DNA of 64,000 nt from Talpa occidentalis (GCF_014898055.3 NW_026555331.1:97300684-97364683), one strand, 5' to 3'. Numbered from the stretch's first letter, positions 1-12,769 are shown. The notes: a model not told the origin generated them from the sequence alone. Numbers and translations are program-made.

Positions 1-64
1 TAAATAGATCATTGATTTTTAAAAAGCATTCATTCTTGCTTTGCCTGTTTGGTATTCAGAATAC

Positions 65-131
65 TGTAGAAAAAGAAAATGGAAATCTTTTAGCCAAAAC
101 AAAAAATAAAGGAGGGGTTGTATTGAAACAT
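65..131 (+). repeat. 67-bp direct duplication, left copy
   Basis: TGTAGAAAAAGAAAATGG through ATTGAAACAT recurs at 2116-2182 with two mismatches by eye. Flanks on neither side match, so this is a short insertion or copy and not part of a longer duplication. Confidence 0.85.
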
Positions 132-270
132 TCACCCCTTCTTTTTATTGTTTGGTAACCCCAGTTATTCAGTGATTATCTTTATATTATCTCCTTTTGT
201 TGTTAGCTTTTGAGTTGTTTCCCTGTCTTTTGGTGTCTAGTATCTTGTATTGAGAGATTTTTTTTTTTTT

Positions 271-556
271 TAATAGAGGCATGTAATTTATTTATTTGTT
301 TGTTTGTACCCATGCACTGGGTACAGTCAGAAGCGCGGGAGGGTGAGAGAATTTACCAGAGCCAGAGCGGGGAGCAGAGCAGGCAGAAGGACTGAAGTAC
401 ACTGCTAAGGGGAGCAGCGGGCTGCAGGAGAGGTCTGCATGCCATGTGGGACACTCCTCCGGTGGCTGGGGAGCAGCCGGGGATCGAACCGGTGCTGCCG
501 TGGCCGCGGGCAGCTTCGCAACCCAGCGCTCAACCGCTGCGCCACCGGGGAGGCCC
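271..556 (-). mobile_element. tRNA-derived SINE, young subfamily, antisense
   Basis: The element reads from GGGCCTCCCCGGTGGCGCAG (complement, at 556) leftward to a TACCCATGCACTGGG-type end and an A/T tail. The B box (GGTTCGATCCC) is intact. Flanking direct repeats ATTGAGAGATTTTTT (from 249) and ATTCAGAGATTTTTT (from 559) differ by one base and mark the insertion. Confidence 0.92.
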
Positions 557-1178
557 ATATTCAGAGATTTTTTTATATGACCCCTATAAACATAACTGAA
601 TTTTCCTATTTCTGTGATTTCATAATGTGTTTTAGGTACTTAACATCGTACATTACATACAACAAACTCTTGAAAATCGGCATCTATCAGCATCTCTAAG
701 TATACAAAGGTTTTATCAGTTCTGTGCTTTATGTTTTCTCATCATTGCTTCTCTTGGATTTCCATCCAGCTTAGATTGAAAACTTGTTTATAGCAACAAA
801 TAGATAATATTCCTCACCTTTCTGTTTTTAGGGTCTTTGTAGTCTGTGTAGAAATAAGAAAGTTAGGAATGTTTAAGAGTGCAAATTAAAAAAAAAATGG
901 TCCATGATTATAAATTAATATGCCTTGGGTTTACATTTGTGAAATTATGGATATTAATATAGTAAGAACTTAATAAATAAGTGAGGTATTACAATTTTCT
1001 TAAGTTCCAGGTGGTTTTTTTTTTAGTTGTGTTTTCCTCTTAAGTTTCTATGTTTGTATTTTTTACTTTATTTTGCAATTTGGGTTTTTTGCTTCTTTTT
1101 ACAATGATTTTACATTTACATACTGTTTGCAATTCTATGTAAGAGTCTAAACTAAATGAAAAATAAGTGCTATGTTCT

Positions 1179-1745
1179 GGGCCTCCCCAGTGGCGCAGTG
1201 GTTGAGCGCTGGGTTGCAAAGCTGCCCGCAGCCTCTGCAGCGCCAGTTCGATTCCCGGCCACTGGGCGAGGGTCCCGCATGGTGCAAAAGACCTCCCCTG
1301 CAGCCCGCTGCTCCCCTCAGCAGTGTTCTTCGTCCGTCTGCCTGTTCTGCTCCCCACTCTGGCTCTGGTGAATTCTCTCACCCTCCCGCACTTCTGACTG
1401 TACCCAGTGCTTGTATAAATAAATAATGTTTTTTTTTTTAGATTTATTTATTTATTTATTTATTTATTTATTCATTTATTTATTTATACAAGCACTGGGT
1501 ATAGTCAGAAGTGCTGGAGGGTGAGATAATTCACCAGAGCCAGAGTGGGGAGCAGAACAGACAGACGGACGAAGTAACACTGCTGAGGGGAGCACAGGCG
1601 GCAGAGGAGGTCTGTGCACCATGTGGGACCCTCACCTGGCAGCCGGGGATTGAACCGGCGCTGCAAAGGCTGTGGGCAGCTTCACAGCCCAGCCCTCAAC
1701 TGCTGCGCTACTGGGGAGGCCCAATAAATAAATCTTTAAAAAAAA
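1179..1745 (+). mobile_element. tRNA-derived SINE, young subfamily, interrupted by another SINE
   Basis: A full-length copy starts GGGCCTCCCCAGTGGCGCAG and reaches its CTTGTATAAATAAATAA tail at 1427. An opposite-strand SINE then interrupts it, and the tail resumes at 1723 (AATAAATAAATCTTTAAAAA). The body is 1179-1427. Confidence 0.88.
1428..1722 (-). mobile_element. tRNA-derived SINE, antisense, nested in the tail of its neighbour
   Basis: It runs from a T10/(ATTT)n stretch through ACAAGCACTGGGTATAGTC to GGGGAGGCCC. Tail sequence of the plus-strand SINE lies on both sides, so this copy is the later arrival. Together the two form an inverted repeat with almost no spacer. Confidence 0.9.
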
Positions 1746-2115
1746 ATAATAAATAAAATAATATATCCAGGCCAAGATGAATTAATATATTTTTAAAGCA
1801 TCCCATGGCTTGCATATCAAATAATTTTAACTTAAGAATCCAGGTATTTTTCAAATGGGGAATTTATGGAAGTAATTTTTTTTTCTTAGCATCTTAACAT
1901 CCAAATTCCCTTTTCTCACAAGATGACTTAATCAGCAGCATATCAGAGACAGCTTGCTGTGTTTACCATTGTTAGTTGGGCCAGCATATGTCCAAAACAG
2001 TTGGAATGAGAAAAGCAGCATTAACTTCAAGCCAAATTGGGGTAGTGAAGGGGGAAGAAGTTGTTTTGCTATTGAATAATACGAAATGGTTTGGAAGGTA
2101 TAGGGTTCATCTTAA

Positions 2116-2182
2116 TGTAGAAAAAGAAAATGGAAACCTTTTAGCCAAAACAAAAAATAAAGGAGGGGGTGTATTGAAACAT
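2116..2182 (+). repeat. 67-bp direct duplication, right copy
   Basis: Matches 65-131 with two differences. It lies within an open stretch (1976-2200) whose translation has a protein-like look but which I do not recognise; a stop and then AATAATAAAAATTGACTTG follow. A processed-pseudogene tail of unknown parent is one possibility. Confidence 0.8.
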
Positions 2183-4939
2183 CTCAATGCACAGAAATAA
2201 TAAAAATTGACTTGACTTTAATTTTACTAAATTAATCATTTGCAATTTTTTTGATTAATTTATTTTCTTACATTGTTGTCAATTTTTGTACAGTATTTGA
2301 TTTCTCCCCTCAGGTGCAGTCCCTGTGGTTCTCCCACTACCATACCACCCGTGATTCATCTCCACCATCTCTGTGCTCTTCCCTCCCTGGTTTTGACCCC
2401 TGTCCCTCCTGCTCTCCTGCTGTATGTTATTTTTCACATTAACCAAAGAAGGAAATTTGATGATATTTCAATTATTATTTTTTTTCAGTTTCAGTTGTAG
2501 TTGATTTTTTTGGTTCCTAATTACTAGAAATTGTTGCTTTATTAAGCAATATGGGAGCCTTTAAATACCTTATTTCATGATTTCAGAATATTTCTATTCT
2601 TTCTCAAATGGGGTATTATATTGCTTTGTATTAGCATTTTTCAAAGTGAGGAAAATAGCCTTATTTGCATAAGTAGTGCATTTAAAAAGTAGATATTGTT
2701 GTTTATTAGATACCACAGAGAAACAACTCTATAGATAAAGATATCTTTTGATTGAAACAGAAAGTAGAAAGTAACATTTTACTATTTATAATGGGAGGTT
2801 TTGAAGAGATGTTTCCAAATACCACAATCAAGGAATAAAACAATTTTGACCATAATTGAGTTTTATATCTCAGGCAAAGCCTGCCCTGGGGTAATTTTTA
2901 ATTAGATAAACCTTTTTAATTAGATGAAGCTTTTCTAAAGGGGTTCCTGCTTCCCACTCTCTGTCATTTACTTGTCTTTGTCAGGCAGCCCTTACTTCTC
3001 TCATAGGGCCCCTTCCTTTCTGTGTTGTCAGAACTTGCTCTGCTGGTCATTGATTTTTCCAAACTATCATGACGTATGCTTTTAGCTAGAAACTAATAAA
3101 TATTTTATATAATTTGGGGGTGAGGCAAGAATCCCGTTGGGAATCATTGCTTCCAATTCTTAGTTTTATTTTATACATGAGGAACCTAAGGGCAATAAAA
3201 GTGGCTTAGTCGTAGTTAGAACTGTGGATTCAGTTTTCTTCTGCCCCGCCCTGCTTCTCGCCTTTGGCAAGATAATGGGCATTAGCTAGTGACTGAAAGA
3301 AGGTTAATTCATAGATTTTTTTTTTCATTTATTCTCCAAAACCACTGTGTCCCATGCTTGAGAGAATCAAATGAAACAATGACTTGGTTTCAACAATATA
3401 ATGTTACCAATGAGTTTGTTGAAAATGTTTTCATGGAAGGTGATAACATGTGTGTGTCTGTGTAACATATACTTGTATGTGTATAACATATATGCATATA
3501 TGTATATATCCTAGAACCTGGCATTGAATGCGGGCAGGAGAGGGAAGCACTATATTTAGGATCATAATCCCTCAGGCCCTAAGACTTGGTTATCAGGTCA
3601 AGTGTGTGAGATTTGGCTTCCTCTTTGCTGAAGATGTGTTTTTCTTAGGAGGTGACTTGGTCTTTATGCAAATGGACATCTGTTGTGCTAGTCCCACCTG
3701 CTCTCCAGATATACAAGAGATTTCTGAACCTTGGCTTTGACTAAATCCTGAATCCTCCCAAATTTACCTTGATAGAAAGAAACAGCCTACATAAATCTAA
3801 CAGAGACATGTCTAACACAGCAGCTTGAATTTCATTACTGACCTAAAGAATCACAGAGACTTCTCTCTCCTTTCTTTCCCCCTACTCTTAGCTGAGAGAG
3901 CAAACTTGAATAACCCTAAACAAATGCATTTCTCTTTAAAGAAAAATCACATTCTGTAATGTTCTCTTATTTCTTTTGTTTAACCAAGGTAATCTTTTAT
4001 TTCAAGGATTACAAATTCCAAACCATTAATTTAAGACATTTTTTTAAGGATGAAAATGTAAAATTTTATAGAATAAATGAATTCTCTAACTGCTGAACCT
4101 CCGCTGCTCTGACCTAAGTTTAATTATGAATTCTGTGGAAAATAAAATGGAAACCATTGGGTTCAGAGTGGCTTTGCTGAGCTCTATGATTAGCAATGTA
4201 TTTCCTATGATCTTGGGTTATATTAATTTAAAATTACATTAATATCTGGAAAGACATTTGGGTAACTTTTTTTCCATAAGTTTTTTTCTTCTTACAATGC
4301 CTAACTACCAGGGCTATTTGTTTGAGGCACCAAATTTCTTTAGTGGTTTGGCTACAGATCTATCACTAGGATATAATAGCCAACCTTGTAGTCGTATTAT
4401 TATAACTTTGAGGTACATATGATGTTTCTTTAAAACCTCAGGGTTTTAAAATATTCCATATAAACTAAATCAACCCACACATTATTAACAAAAATTTTAA
4501 TGTAGAATAAACACGATATCCTGTAATTACTAAGCATTCCTTCCCTAAACTCATTCAAATGTTGATTTCTATAAGATGTACTGGCCTTTTGAGTGTGTGT
4601 ATAATTATATGCATATATAATATTTTGTGTGTACATATTATAGATAATATTTAGTAGCTTGGGAACTATATAGCAATTGAGAACTATATAGCAATTCTAT
4701 ACAGATTGGAACAATCTATGTAATTTGCTTAATTTATTAAAAGAGATTCCTGGAACAAGTGTTTGTTCTAGACCTGCTTTCATGTAGGGTATGTTATCTG
4801 CATCATAAAAAAGAGATAAAATTGGAGAGCACACCTGAATATTTTGTTATGAAGTTATAAATAGTGTCATTTAACATAATTCTAAATTAATATTTACCAT
4901 AAATTTAAAGAACCAGTATAAAAAAGAAGTAAATAAAAT

Positions 4940-5105
4940 AATGTTGTATATGTGACCTTGGAAAAAGTACTCTAACTTGCCTAGTGTTCCTTCCTTATCC
5001 TAACCTATAAAATGGAAGTAATAATAAGGTTGCTGTAGTAAATGAAAATGGTCCATGAAAAATTTATAATTAGTACCCAGCACATATTGTTCATTTGAAA
5101 ATACC
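4940..5105 (+). mobile_element. MIR element
   Basis: GTGACCTTGGAAAAAGTACTC, then TAAAATGGAAGTAATAATAAGG and an AGTACCCAGCACATATTG end fit the MIR core and 3' part. Confidence 0.7.
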
Positions 5106-6486
5106 ATCATTCTTACTTATATTCTTGTTTTCCAGCTAGCTGCTTAATGTAGAGAGGAGGCAACAAAGCCTGAAACTAATATATCAATCCAATGAAAATA
5201 CTTTCAGCTTATTTTATATGATATTTTCCTTGCTGGCGTACTCTGCTTTCTAATTATGTTTTATTTTAGATAAAATAAACCTAGATTAAACCAGTATGAT
5301 AGAGATGTGGCTTGGAATTTGATTATCAGAGGAAAGTGCCTCTGTGTGGTAGTAAAATTAACTGGAGATGTCTGCAGCAGAATTGGATAGACTTTTTAGG
5401 CGTTGTAACCATAGAGGATGTGTAAATGATGAGAGCATCTCTGTTCCAACAAAACTTTATTTATAAACACTAACATTTGAATTACTTATACTTTTCACAT
5501 GCCATTCAATGTTTTCCATTTTTGGCTTTTAAAAACCATTTAAGAATGTCAAATGTCATTCCTAGTCAAGTAGGTGGTAAAAACTGAGGCAGAATGAATT
5601 TGGCCCATCAGCCAATTTGCTGATACCTGCTCTAGAGTAATATTCATTTTTAATACTAAATAATTTCTTTTCATCTTGTTTGTACAAATTGTACCACTTC
5701 AGATTGTAGACGGATCATCACAAAGCTGTGCTTAAAATATTAAGAAGCATTTTGTAATGCTGACAGTTCTCTGAATACAGGCAATTTCTATAAACAGATA
5801 CTATGAGTTCTACCAGGAATAGAAATTTTAATGACAGTCTAATTAAATAGAAGCTGCAAAGAAAAAATATTACATTTTCTTATGCCAAATTATGAATGTC
5901 TCTGATTAATGCAAAGATATAGGCATATTGACTTCTATTTATTTATACATTTTTTTCTGAAAATTATAGGCTCCTCTGTGCAATCAACTGACCCTCCTAC
6001 TTATCTAGTAAGTTGTACCTTAATGGCTAGTGATTATCTCTCATAATGCCCAGGAGTCAATAACTAGAAATAAATAAATAAATAAACTCTGAAATAAGAA
6101 ATTAGCACATTCAATCTTTTTTCAAATTTCTATCCATAATGCCAAAAAATAGCTGCCTCTTCTTTTGTTACTACTTTCTTTACTCAATTAAAAAATAAAT
6201 TTATAAACAATTCATTCAAAACTTATTAACACTATTTGCAGTTAATTATGACTCATTATATCTACTTCTGATATAATCCAATGGGATTTAGTTGATCAAG
6301 TACTAAAGATAATTTCAATATTAGACAGTCTTCACCTATGTGTGAGTACATTCAGGTTGCAGAATAAGATGAACTAAAAAACTTTGTCTAGACTCAAGAG
6401 AATTTTCTGTAGTTATAAGAAAAGAGTGAAATACCAAATTTGCAATACCTAAAACCAGAATTGTTTCTAAAAAGCATAGAAGCACA

Positions 6487-6733
6487 GGGCCTCCCCGGTG
6501 GCGCAGAGGTTGAGCACCGGGTTGCGAACCTGCCCGCAGCCTCTGCAGCTCCGGTTCGATCCCCGGCTGCTCCCCAGCCACAGGAGGAGGGTCCCACATG
6601 GCACGCAGACCTCTCCTGCCACCCACTGCTCCCCTCAGCAGTGTGCTTCAGTCCTTCTGCCTGCTCTGCTCCCCGCTCTGGCTCTGGTGAATTCTCTCAC
6701 CCTCCCGCGCTTCTGACTGTACCCAGTGCTTGT

Positions 6734-6781
<48 letters not shown>

Positions 6782-6792
6782 ATCTTTAAAAA
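6487..6792 (+). mobile_element. tRNA-derived SINE, young subfamily with long (AAAT)n tail
   Basis: Full-length copy with GGTTCGATCCC B box and a tail of about twelve AAAT units. An 18-bp target duplication, AAAAAGCATAGAAGCACA at 6469-6486 and the same with one change at 6793-6810, shows a recent insertion. Confidence 0.95.
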
Positions 6793-7059
6793 AAAAAGCA
6801 TAGACGCACATATGTTAAGAAAGATGCTTTGAACTGACCTAAAAATACACAAATGTGCCAAAATGTGCAGAAATGTATCCCATTACGCCTCTCTCTAAGG
6901 AATGTATTGGTAATTACAAGTTAATACTTTTCTTTGCCTCTAAGTCTACTATTATTATAACAAAACCTTTCAGTGCCATTTATATCAAGGCATATTTCAC
7001 CTCAACTGCATAGAAATTTAATTGAATACCTCTTTGGTAAAACTATAAGGATGCATGGA

Positions 7060-7310
7060 AAGACCAAGATCATGGACACTGGTGCTAGAAGATGAGTTTC
7101 CTGATTCCTGTTGTATCACTTAGCAACGTGTGACCTTGGTCAAGTTCCTCAGTGTTCTCCATTTTCTTCATCTGGGAATTAGTGTCATAATTATGTCAAC
7201 CCCATAGGTTACCAAATAGTGCAGCCTGTTACCTTTGTAAAAAAGAATAAATGAATTAACATTTATTTTACAAAGCACTGCGAACAGTGTTTGGCACATA
7301 AGACATGTTG
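7060..7310 (+). mobile_element. MIR element
   Basis: GTGACCTTGGTCAAGTTCCTC, TTCTTCATCTGGGAATTAG and GCGAACAGTGTTTGGCACATA match the order of MIR motifs. Confidence 0.75.
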
Positions 7311-8017
7311 TATTAGCATCGGCTTCATAATTTAAATTAAAATAAAACAACTCTCAGACAAACAGATATTACAGTATTACTCTTTGTTCTTACCCAAGAT
7401 TGGAAAGCCAAATTTGAATTCGGCCATAGGGAAGTTATTGTTTATTAGAATGTTCAAACCCTGAAAACTTTGCATAATTTCAAACTTGCATAATTACTTT
7501 TAAACTCAGTTATCTAAAGCACTTCCTTGACAAAGGATAGTGGGTATTTCCCCTTACAAGCAAAAGTGGTGCCACCATGTGGCAATCACATAAACACAGG
7601 TGCCAGTGCATTTGGCTTATTAGGTTTGAAATTACACGATATTGGCTGATTTTTTATTTTTTTAGCATTTGCTTTTCCCCCAGAATTTAATGTGTGAAGT
7701 GGAACTTTATTATTCCCAATTCAAAAATTCCAAATTTTCATAATTCCAATTCTCACAAAACAAGAAAACATCACTTTCATAGAGCAGTAATGTAAACTTG
7801 CCTCTGATCTGAATTTAGCAAGTAAATGAATAATGCAATTACAGCATTAATTGATTTCCAAAGTGATTTCCATCAACTCCAGTTTCTCCAAGGAAGGAGG
7901 CCAGAGAGAAAGTGCGTAGAAGCATCGTCATCACATCAGTTCCTTCTTCCTTTCCTCCAAACAGTTGCACACATATCCATCTTTCAAGTTGGGACTGTTC
8001 CTACAATTTCATTTGAA

Positions 8018-8098
8018 GAATGAAATAACAAGAATAACAAGATGAATGAATATAATGAAATAACAATGAATGAAATAACAATGAATAACAAGATGGAT
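8018..8098 (+). repeat. Imperfect tandem repeat of an AATGAAATAACAA motif
   Basis: Units AATGAAATAACAA, GAATAACAAGATGAATG, ATAATGAAATAACAATG, AATGAAATAACAATG and AATAACAAGATGGATG follow each other, an expanded cryptic array. Confidence 0.8.
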
Positions 8099-8334
8099 GA
8101 AAACTGTTAAGTTTTCAGCTGTTTAAAGAAAAGTTTTTGCTTTTCAAAACCATTGCAATCCTACATTAAGCATTATTGGTGAGACTTTAAGATTTTTTTT
8201 TTTTTTTCCTAATAAAGATTTCCTCAGAACTAAGGTAATAACTGAGAGCTGGAAAAGAAAGAAAAACAGTGCATCACTGAAAGTCCTGTTCCCATTCTGC
8301 AGGGCTGAAGAGTAGAGATTAGAAAAGGAAAAGA

Positions 8335-8604
8335 GGGGCCTCCCTGGTGGTGCAGGCGGTTGAGGGCCACACTGTGAAGCTGTCCGCAGCCTCTGCAGTG
8401 CGGGTTCGATCCTGGCTGGCGGGCAAGAATCCCACATGGCACAGCAGACCTCTCCTGTCTCGCCCGCTGCTCCCCTCAGCAGAGTATTTCATCAGTCTGC
8501 CTGTTCTGTTCCCTGCTCTGTCGCTGGTGAATCCTCTCACCTTCCCATGCCTCTGGCCTGTACCCCAGTTCTTGTATAAATAAATAAAATCTTAAAAAAA
8601 AAAA
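8335..8604 (+). mobile_element. tRNA-derived SINE, intermediate subfamily
   Basis: The copy starts GGGGCCTCCCTGGTGGTGCAG and ends CTGGCCTGTACCCCAGTTCTTG plus an A tail. Perfect 14-bp direct repeats AGAAAAGGAAAAGA lie at 8321-8334 and 8605-8618. Confidence 0.94.
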
Positions 8605-8648
8605 AGAAAAGGAAAAGACGTGGTCTGAATCAAGGGGGAAAAAGAGGA

Positions 8649-9440
8649 GTATTTGGAGTTTTCTATGTGTATTATCATGTCCTCTGCAAATAGTGACAGT
8701 TTGAATTCATCTTTTCCAATGTGAATTATTACTTTTATATATTCTATTGCCTAATTGCTGTAACTGGGACTCCAATACTAAGTTGAATTGTAGTGGTAAA
8801 AGTAGACATCCTTGTCTTGTACCAGCCCCGTAGAGAACAGAAGGAAGGTTTCTCAAAATATTAAAAATGGATTTGCCATATGACCCAGCATTTCTACTCC
8901 TGGGTAACTACCCAAAGAATTTAGAACACTATCTCAAAGGAATATATACAGTCCTATTTATAATAACCAAATTATAGGAAAAAACTTAAGTTCCCAGTGA
9001 CAGATAAGTGGATTAAAATGATGTGGCATGTATACACAATGGACTGACCCTCCGCTATTGAAAAGAAAAAGATAAACTCTTGCCATTTGTGACAACATGT
9101 ATGAAACAGGTGGGGATTATGCTAAGTGAAATAACTCAGAAGGAGAAAGACAAATACTCGCTGCTTTCACTTATATGTGAAATATAGAGAAACAAAGCAA
9201 AGGATCTGATAAAACCAAATTAATAAACAAATTCTAGAATTCTAACTGTAGAATTGATGCTACGAGAGGGGGAGGGTGAGCACGGAATGAAGAGAAGGTC
9301 CAATGGATGATGGTGGAGAATTATAGGAGCTTTGGTGGTGGGTATGGTGTGTTAACATACATGAAGAGGTGCGAAACTTTGCCCCTAAACCATAAGCAGT
9401 GTTGTAAACCTATATTACCTCAGAAAAAAAATCCAATAAA
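8649..9440 (+). mobile_element. L1 3' end with inverted 5' part (twin priming)
   Basis: From 8649 to about 8825 the sequence is antisense L1 ORF2 (it parallels 36100-36265 of the large L1, including TATTATCATGTCCTCTGC). From about 8826 to 9440 it is sense L1: ORF2 C-terminal text AAAAATGGATTTGCCATATG, then 3' UTR and an A-rich end. The strand switch without a second element between is the signature of twin priming. Confidence 0.8.
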
Positions 9441-9456
9441 TAAAAATCCAATTTTA

Positions 9457-9657
9457 TTTATTTATTTATTTTAAGGTTTATTTATTTATTTATACAAGCA
9501 CTGGGTACAGTCAGAAGCACGGGAGGGTGAGAGAATTCACCAGAGCCAGAGCGGGGAGCAAAGCAGGCAGAAGGACCGAAGTACACTGCCGGCACTGCAG
9601 AGACTGCGGGCAGCTTCGCAACCCAGCGCTCAACCGCTGCGCCACCGGGGAGGCCCC
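9457..9657 (-). mobile_element. tRNA-derived SINE with internal deletion, antisense
   Basis: Both ends are present (GGGGCCTCCCCGGTGGCGCAG at the right, CACTGGGTACAGTC and an A/T tail at the left). About 80-90 bp between the B box and the CAGTGTACTTC stretch are missing. It is bounded by perfect 18-bp direct repeats AATAAAAATCCAATTTTA at 9439-9456 and 9658-9675. It sits just downstream of the L1 3' end. Confidence 0.93.
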
Positions 9658-12600
9658 AATAAAAATCCAATTTTAAATAAGAAAACATAGAACAATGAGA
9701 GAGAGATAAGCAGAGATAAGCATCATGTATGGCATTTATGCTTTTTCTACACCTACTTTCCTGCATCTTTTATTACATAATATAAGATGCCTGTTGTCTT
9801 AAAAATATTAAGTATTGAAGCATACAGAAAATATGGGAATTTGTTACTTGATAAAGACAATTGTTTCTTGATAGTAGGACACAAGAATCAATATCAGCTC
9901 TTTTTTTTCTCTCAAAAACTACTTAACATGTTTCTGCAAACAAGGGTTCCTGATAGAAGAAGGGAATTATTTTCTTTTAAAAAAGTTTTTTTCTAAATAA
10001 AGAAATGTAACTTATTAAAAAAAAAAAGTGTTGTCTGAGCGTCTTAGTAGATAACTAAGTCAGAGAGTCACTTATCCAACCAATTTCATTAAACTTACTT
10101 TACATGTCAGATGATGTGCTTGATTCTGGAGTTAGAAGGGAATCTCATGTCAAATATTAGGTTTTATGTAATGAGAAGGAAGTTTAGTTGACAATTTGCA
10201 AGTTGTGATAATACAGTAGTTGTTTGTGACCTAAAAGAAAATAGAATTTATAAGAAAAAAATTGGGGAAGGAAACAGTTTGTCCCACCTTCATTATATTT
10301 CCTGTAGAAGTCAGTCTGCTTTAGATCAGAGATAATGAGTGTTATTCATGGCTAAATAGAGGAATCTTTTTTGATTAATAACTTTATTTTGTATTTTAAA
10401 ACACTAAAATTTACATTTTATTTTACATTACATTTTATTATTATTCATTTACAGATGGCACAATATCAGATTAAATTTTTATATCAAATTACAGAATACG
10501 ATGAATTAGGTCCTTCGCTGCTTTTACCTTGAAGTCATATAAATCAGCATGATTTGGTTTCCATACTGCAAGATGCTCAATGAAGATTTTACGTGGTTCT
10601 CATATGGTGAAGTAGATTCTAGCAAACACTGCAGTACTTTAGAACTAAGTGGGTATTACAAATGAGCTGGCAATTCATGTTTGTGTTATGGTTTGTTATG
10701 ACTACTTAATTCAAAAGCATATTTGCAGAGAGGGAATTTGAATTAAGTAAATCAAAATAGTAAGGCTTTGATTAAAAAGTTAGCTTGCTTTAACTTAAAT
10801 GTTGATATTTCAAGGCCTAGTGATATTTTAGTCATTTGTGGTTATTTTTGTTTCCTGTTCAGACCCCTGGGAAATAAGAGAATAGTAAATCAAAGCCCAG
10901 ATTGCTTCTTGGATTTATTTTCTTTTCATTTATGCCACGTATTGATACACTTTAAAGAAACTAACGATATATACAGTTTGAGCAGAATCACTTTGAAAGA
11001 AAATTGTATTTCTGGACTAATCAATTTAAATATTTTTTGTGTTAAAATTATTCTTTTCGTATTTGATAATTTACTGTTTCTTTTTACTTCACGGTGACAC
11101 TGTCATCAACATTAATAGTGGAAATGAACTAAGAATATTTGTATAACTAAAGTGTAATTTGGGCAGAATTGTCATCAAACTGATGTAAAACTTGTATTTC
11201 TCATTTTTGATGTTAGGCAAATTCAAATATATTAATTTACTATTTCAGAAACAACATACCTTCTGAGGCTGAAATCATATACACATTTCAATGATGATCT
11301 TTCAGTAAAAATTACCTCAGCATTTAAAAAAATCCATTACCGCTTATTTTAGATAAAATATTAAAAATGTTGATTAAGTAATTTTAAGAGAATTTATTAT
11401 CTTATATTTACATTTATTAATTTAATTCTTGAATTTTCAAATTGAAATTTAAAAAAATGCTTAACTTATAGATTATCACTTCTGTTCTGATTTTCTAATA
11501 ATGAAAATTAGGTAATCTTTCCTAAATTAGATCTTATTTTTTAGATAATTCAGCATAGGGACTTGTTCTTGTTTGCTAGCCTGAGACAAACAGCTCAGGT
11601 GTCTAAGCTGTGATTTCCTCATTGCTTTCCTACCTCACCTTGCTTGTTGTCACCTGAAAGCACGCTAACCTGTGGGGTCTGAAAGGACACTTTAGGTAGG
11701 AAAATTTTTGAATGACTTTTCCAGTTTTCATTCTTTGTCTTCAGAAACTTATCAATAATTTAAGCTTACAGTATCTGTTGGAATTCCATCAAAAAGTCCT
11801 AATAAGTAAATATTTTAGTATTTTAATTGGTTTGTGCATATGCATGTTTATATATAAGCATGCATATTTCCAGTTTATTTCTGTATGATTCATGTAACTA
11901 TCATTCATTCATTTATTCCTTCATTCATTCCAGGTATGCATTAAGTCATTCCCATGTTTCTAAAAATATAGTCCCTTCTCTCACAGAGCATAGACCAGTA
12001 GTGATGGGAGACGATTAAATAAATGTTATGAAAAGAATTGCAAACTGTAATGTTTCTTGCATTGAATTGGTGAATAAGGTACATCAGTAAGAGATATAGT
12101 GTGACTGGAAGGCCATGTTAAGAGACTTATTTAGCTCTGAAAGAAGCAGTAGGAGATAAGTCTGCAGAGGTGGGGTAAAAGCCAACTGTAATGCATTTTA
12201 TTGAGTATAAGTAGTATTTTAAGAAATCCAATCCATGTCACAAACTTGGAGACAGAGATTGAAAAGAGGACTTGTTTAAAAACCATTGCAGCTCTCTCCA
12301 GAGCTTGGCTTTTCCTGTCAGGAGCTGGCACAGCCTATCCACTTCCCAGAGTGGTCTGTTCTGGGAAGGCTCAGCAACAGCCAGGGTGGGGGCACTTTAT
12401 AAAAAAAAGAACAACAATAACAAAAACTGGAGCCAAAAGGTAAGATGGTGGTGCCCACAGAATGGGAAAGGTGACAACAGTTTTCTGAGCAGTAACTTGA
12501 ACCTAATTTACTCCCCACTTTTCCCCACAATGACTTCCAATAAATGATTTAACCTGGTATCTCCTGTGACCCTCTCACCAATGGCAGCCTGGTGGAAAGA

Positions 12601-12769
12601 AACTCAATTGAGGAGCTGTGATCAGCTTCTCCTTGGGCAATTCTGGGCACTGTAAACTCTGAAAATGAGTCTTGGTTTTTCTGTGTTCAGCTCTCCTCAG
12701 CATCCTTGCTCTGTAAAAGAACCCTGGACACCCTGTCCTCACCATAAAATACCAGTCGTCCATGGTCCC

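Noticed and set aside
271..1756. Several 60-110 residue frames with repeated Gly/Ala/Pro/Arg-rich text, seen again at other SINE positions
   Set aside because: They are translations of the tRNA-derived SINE in different frames and recur at every copy; they are not genes.
2220..2445. C/T-rich stretch resembling an L1 3' UTR in antisense
   Set aside because: The resemblance to 34235-34320 is only in general texture; no aligned core could be established by eye.
10768..11097. A 109-residue plus-strand frame in unique intron sequence
   Set aside because: Composition is that of AT-rich noncoding DNA (Phe, Ile, Leu, Asn), with no motif and no splice context; likely chance.
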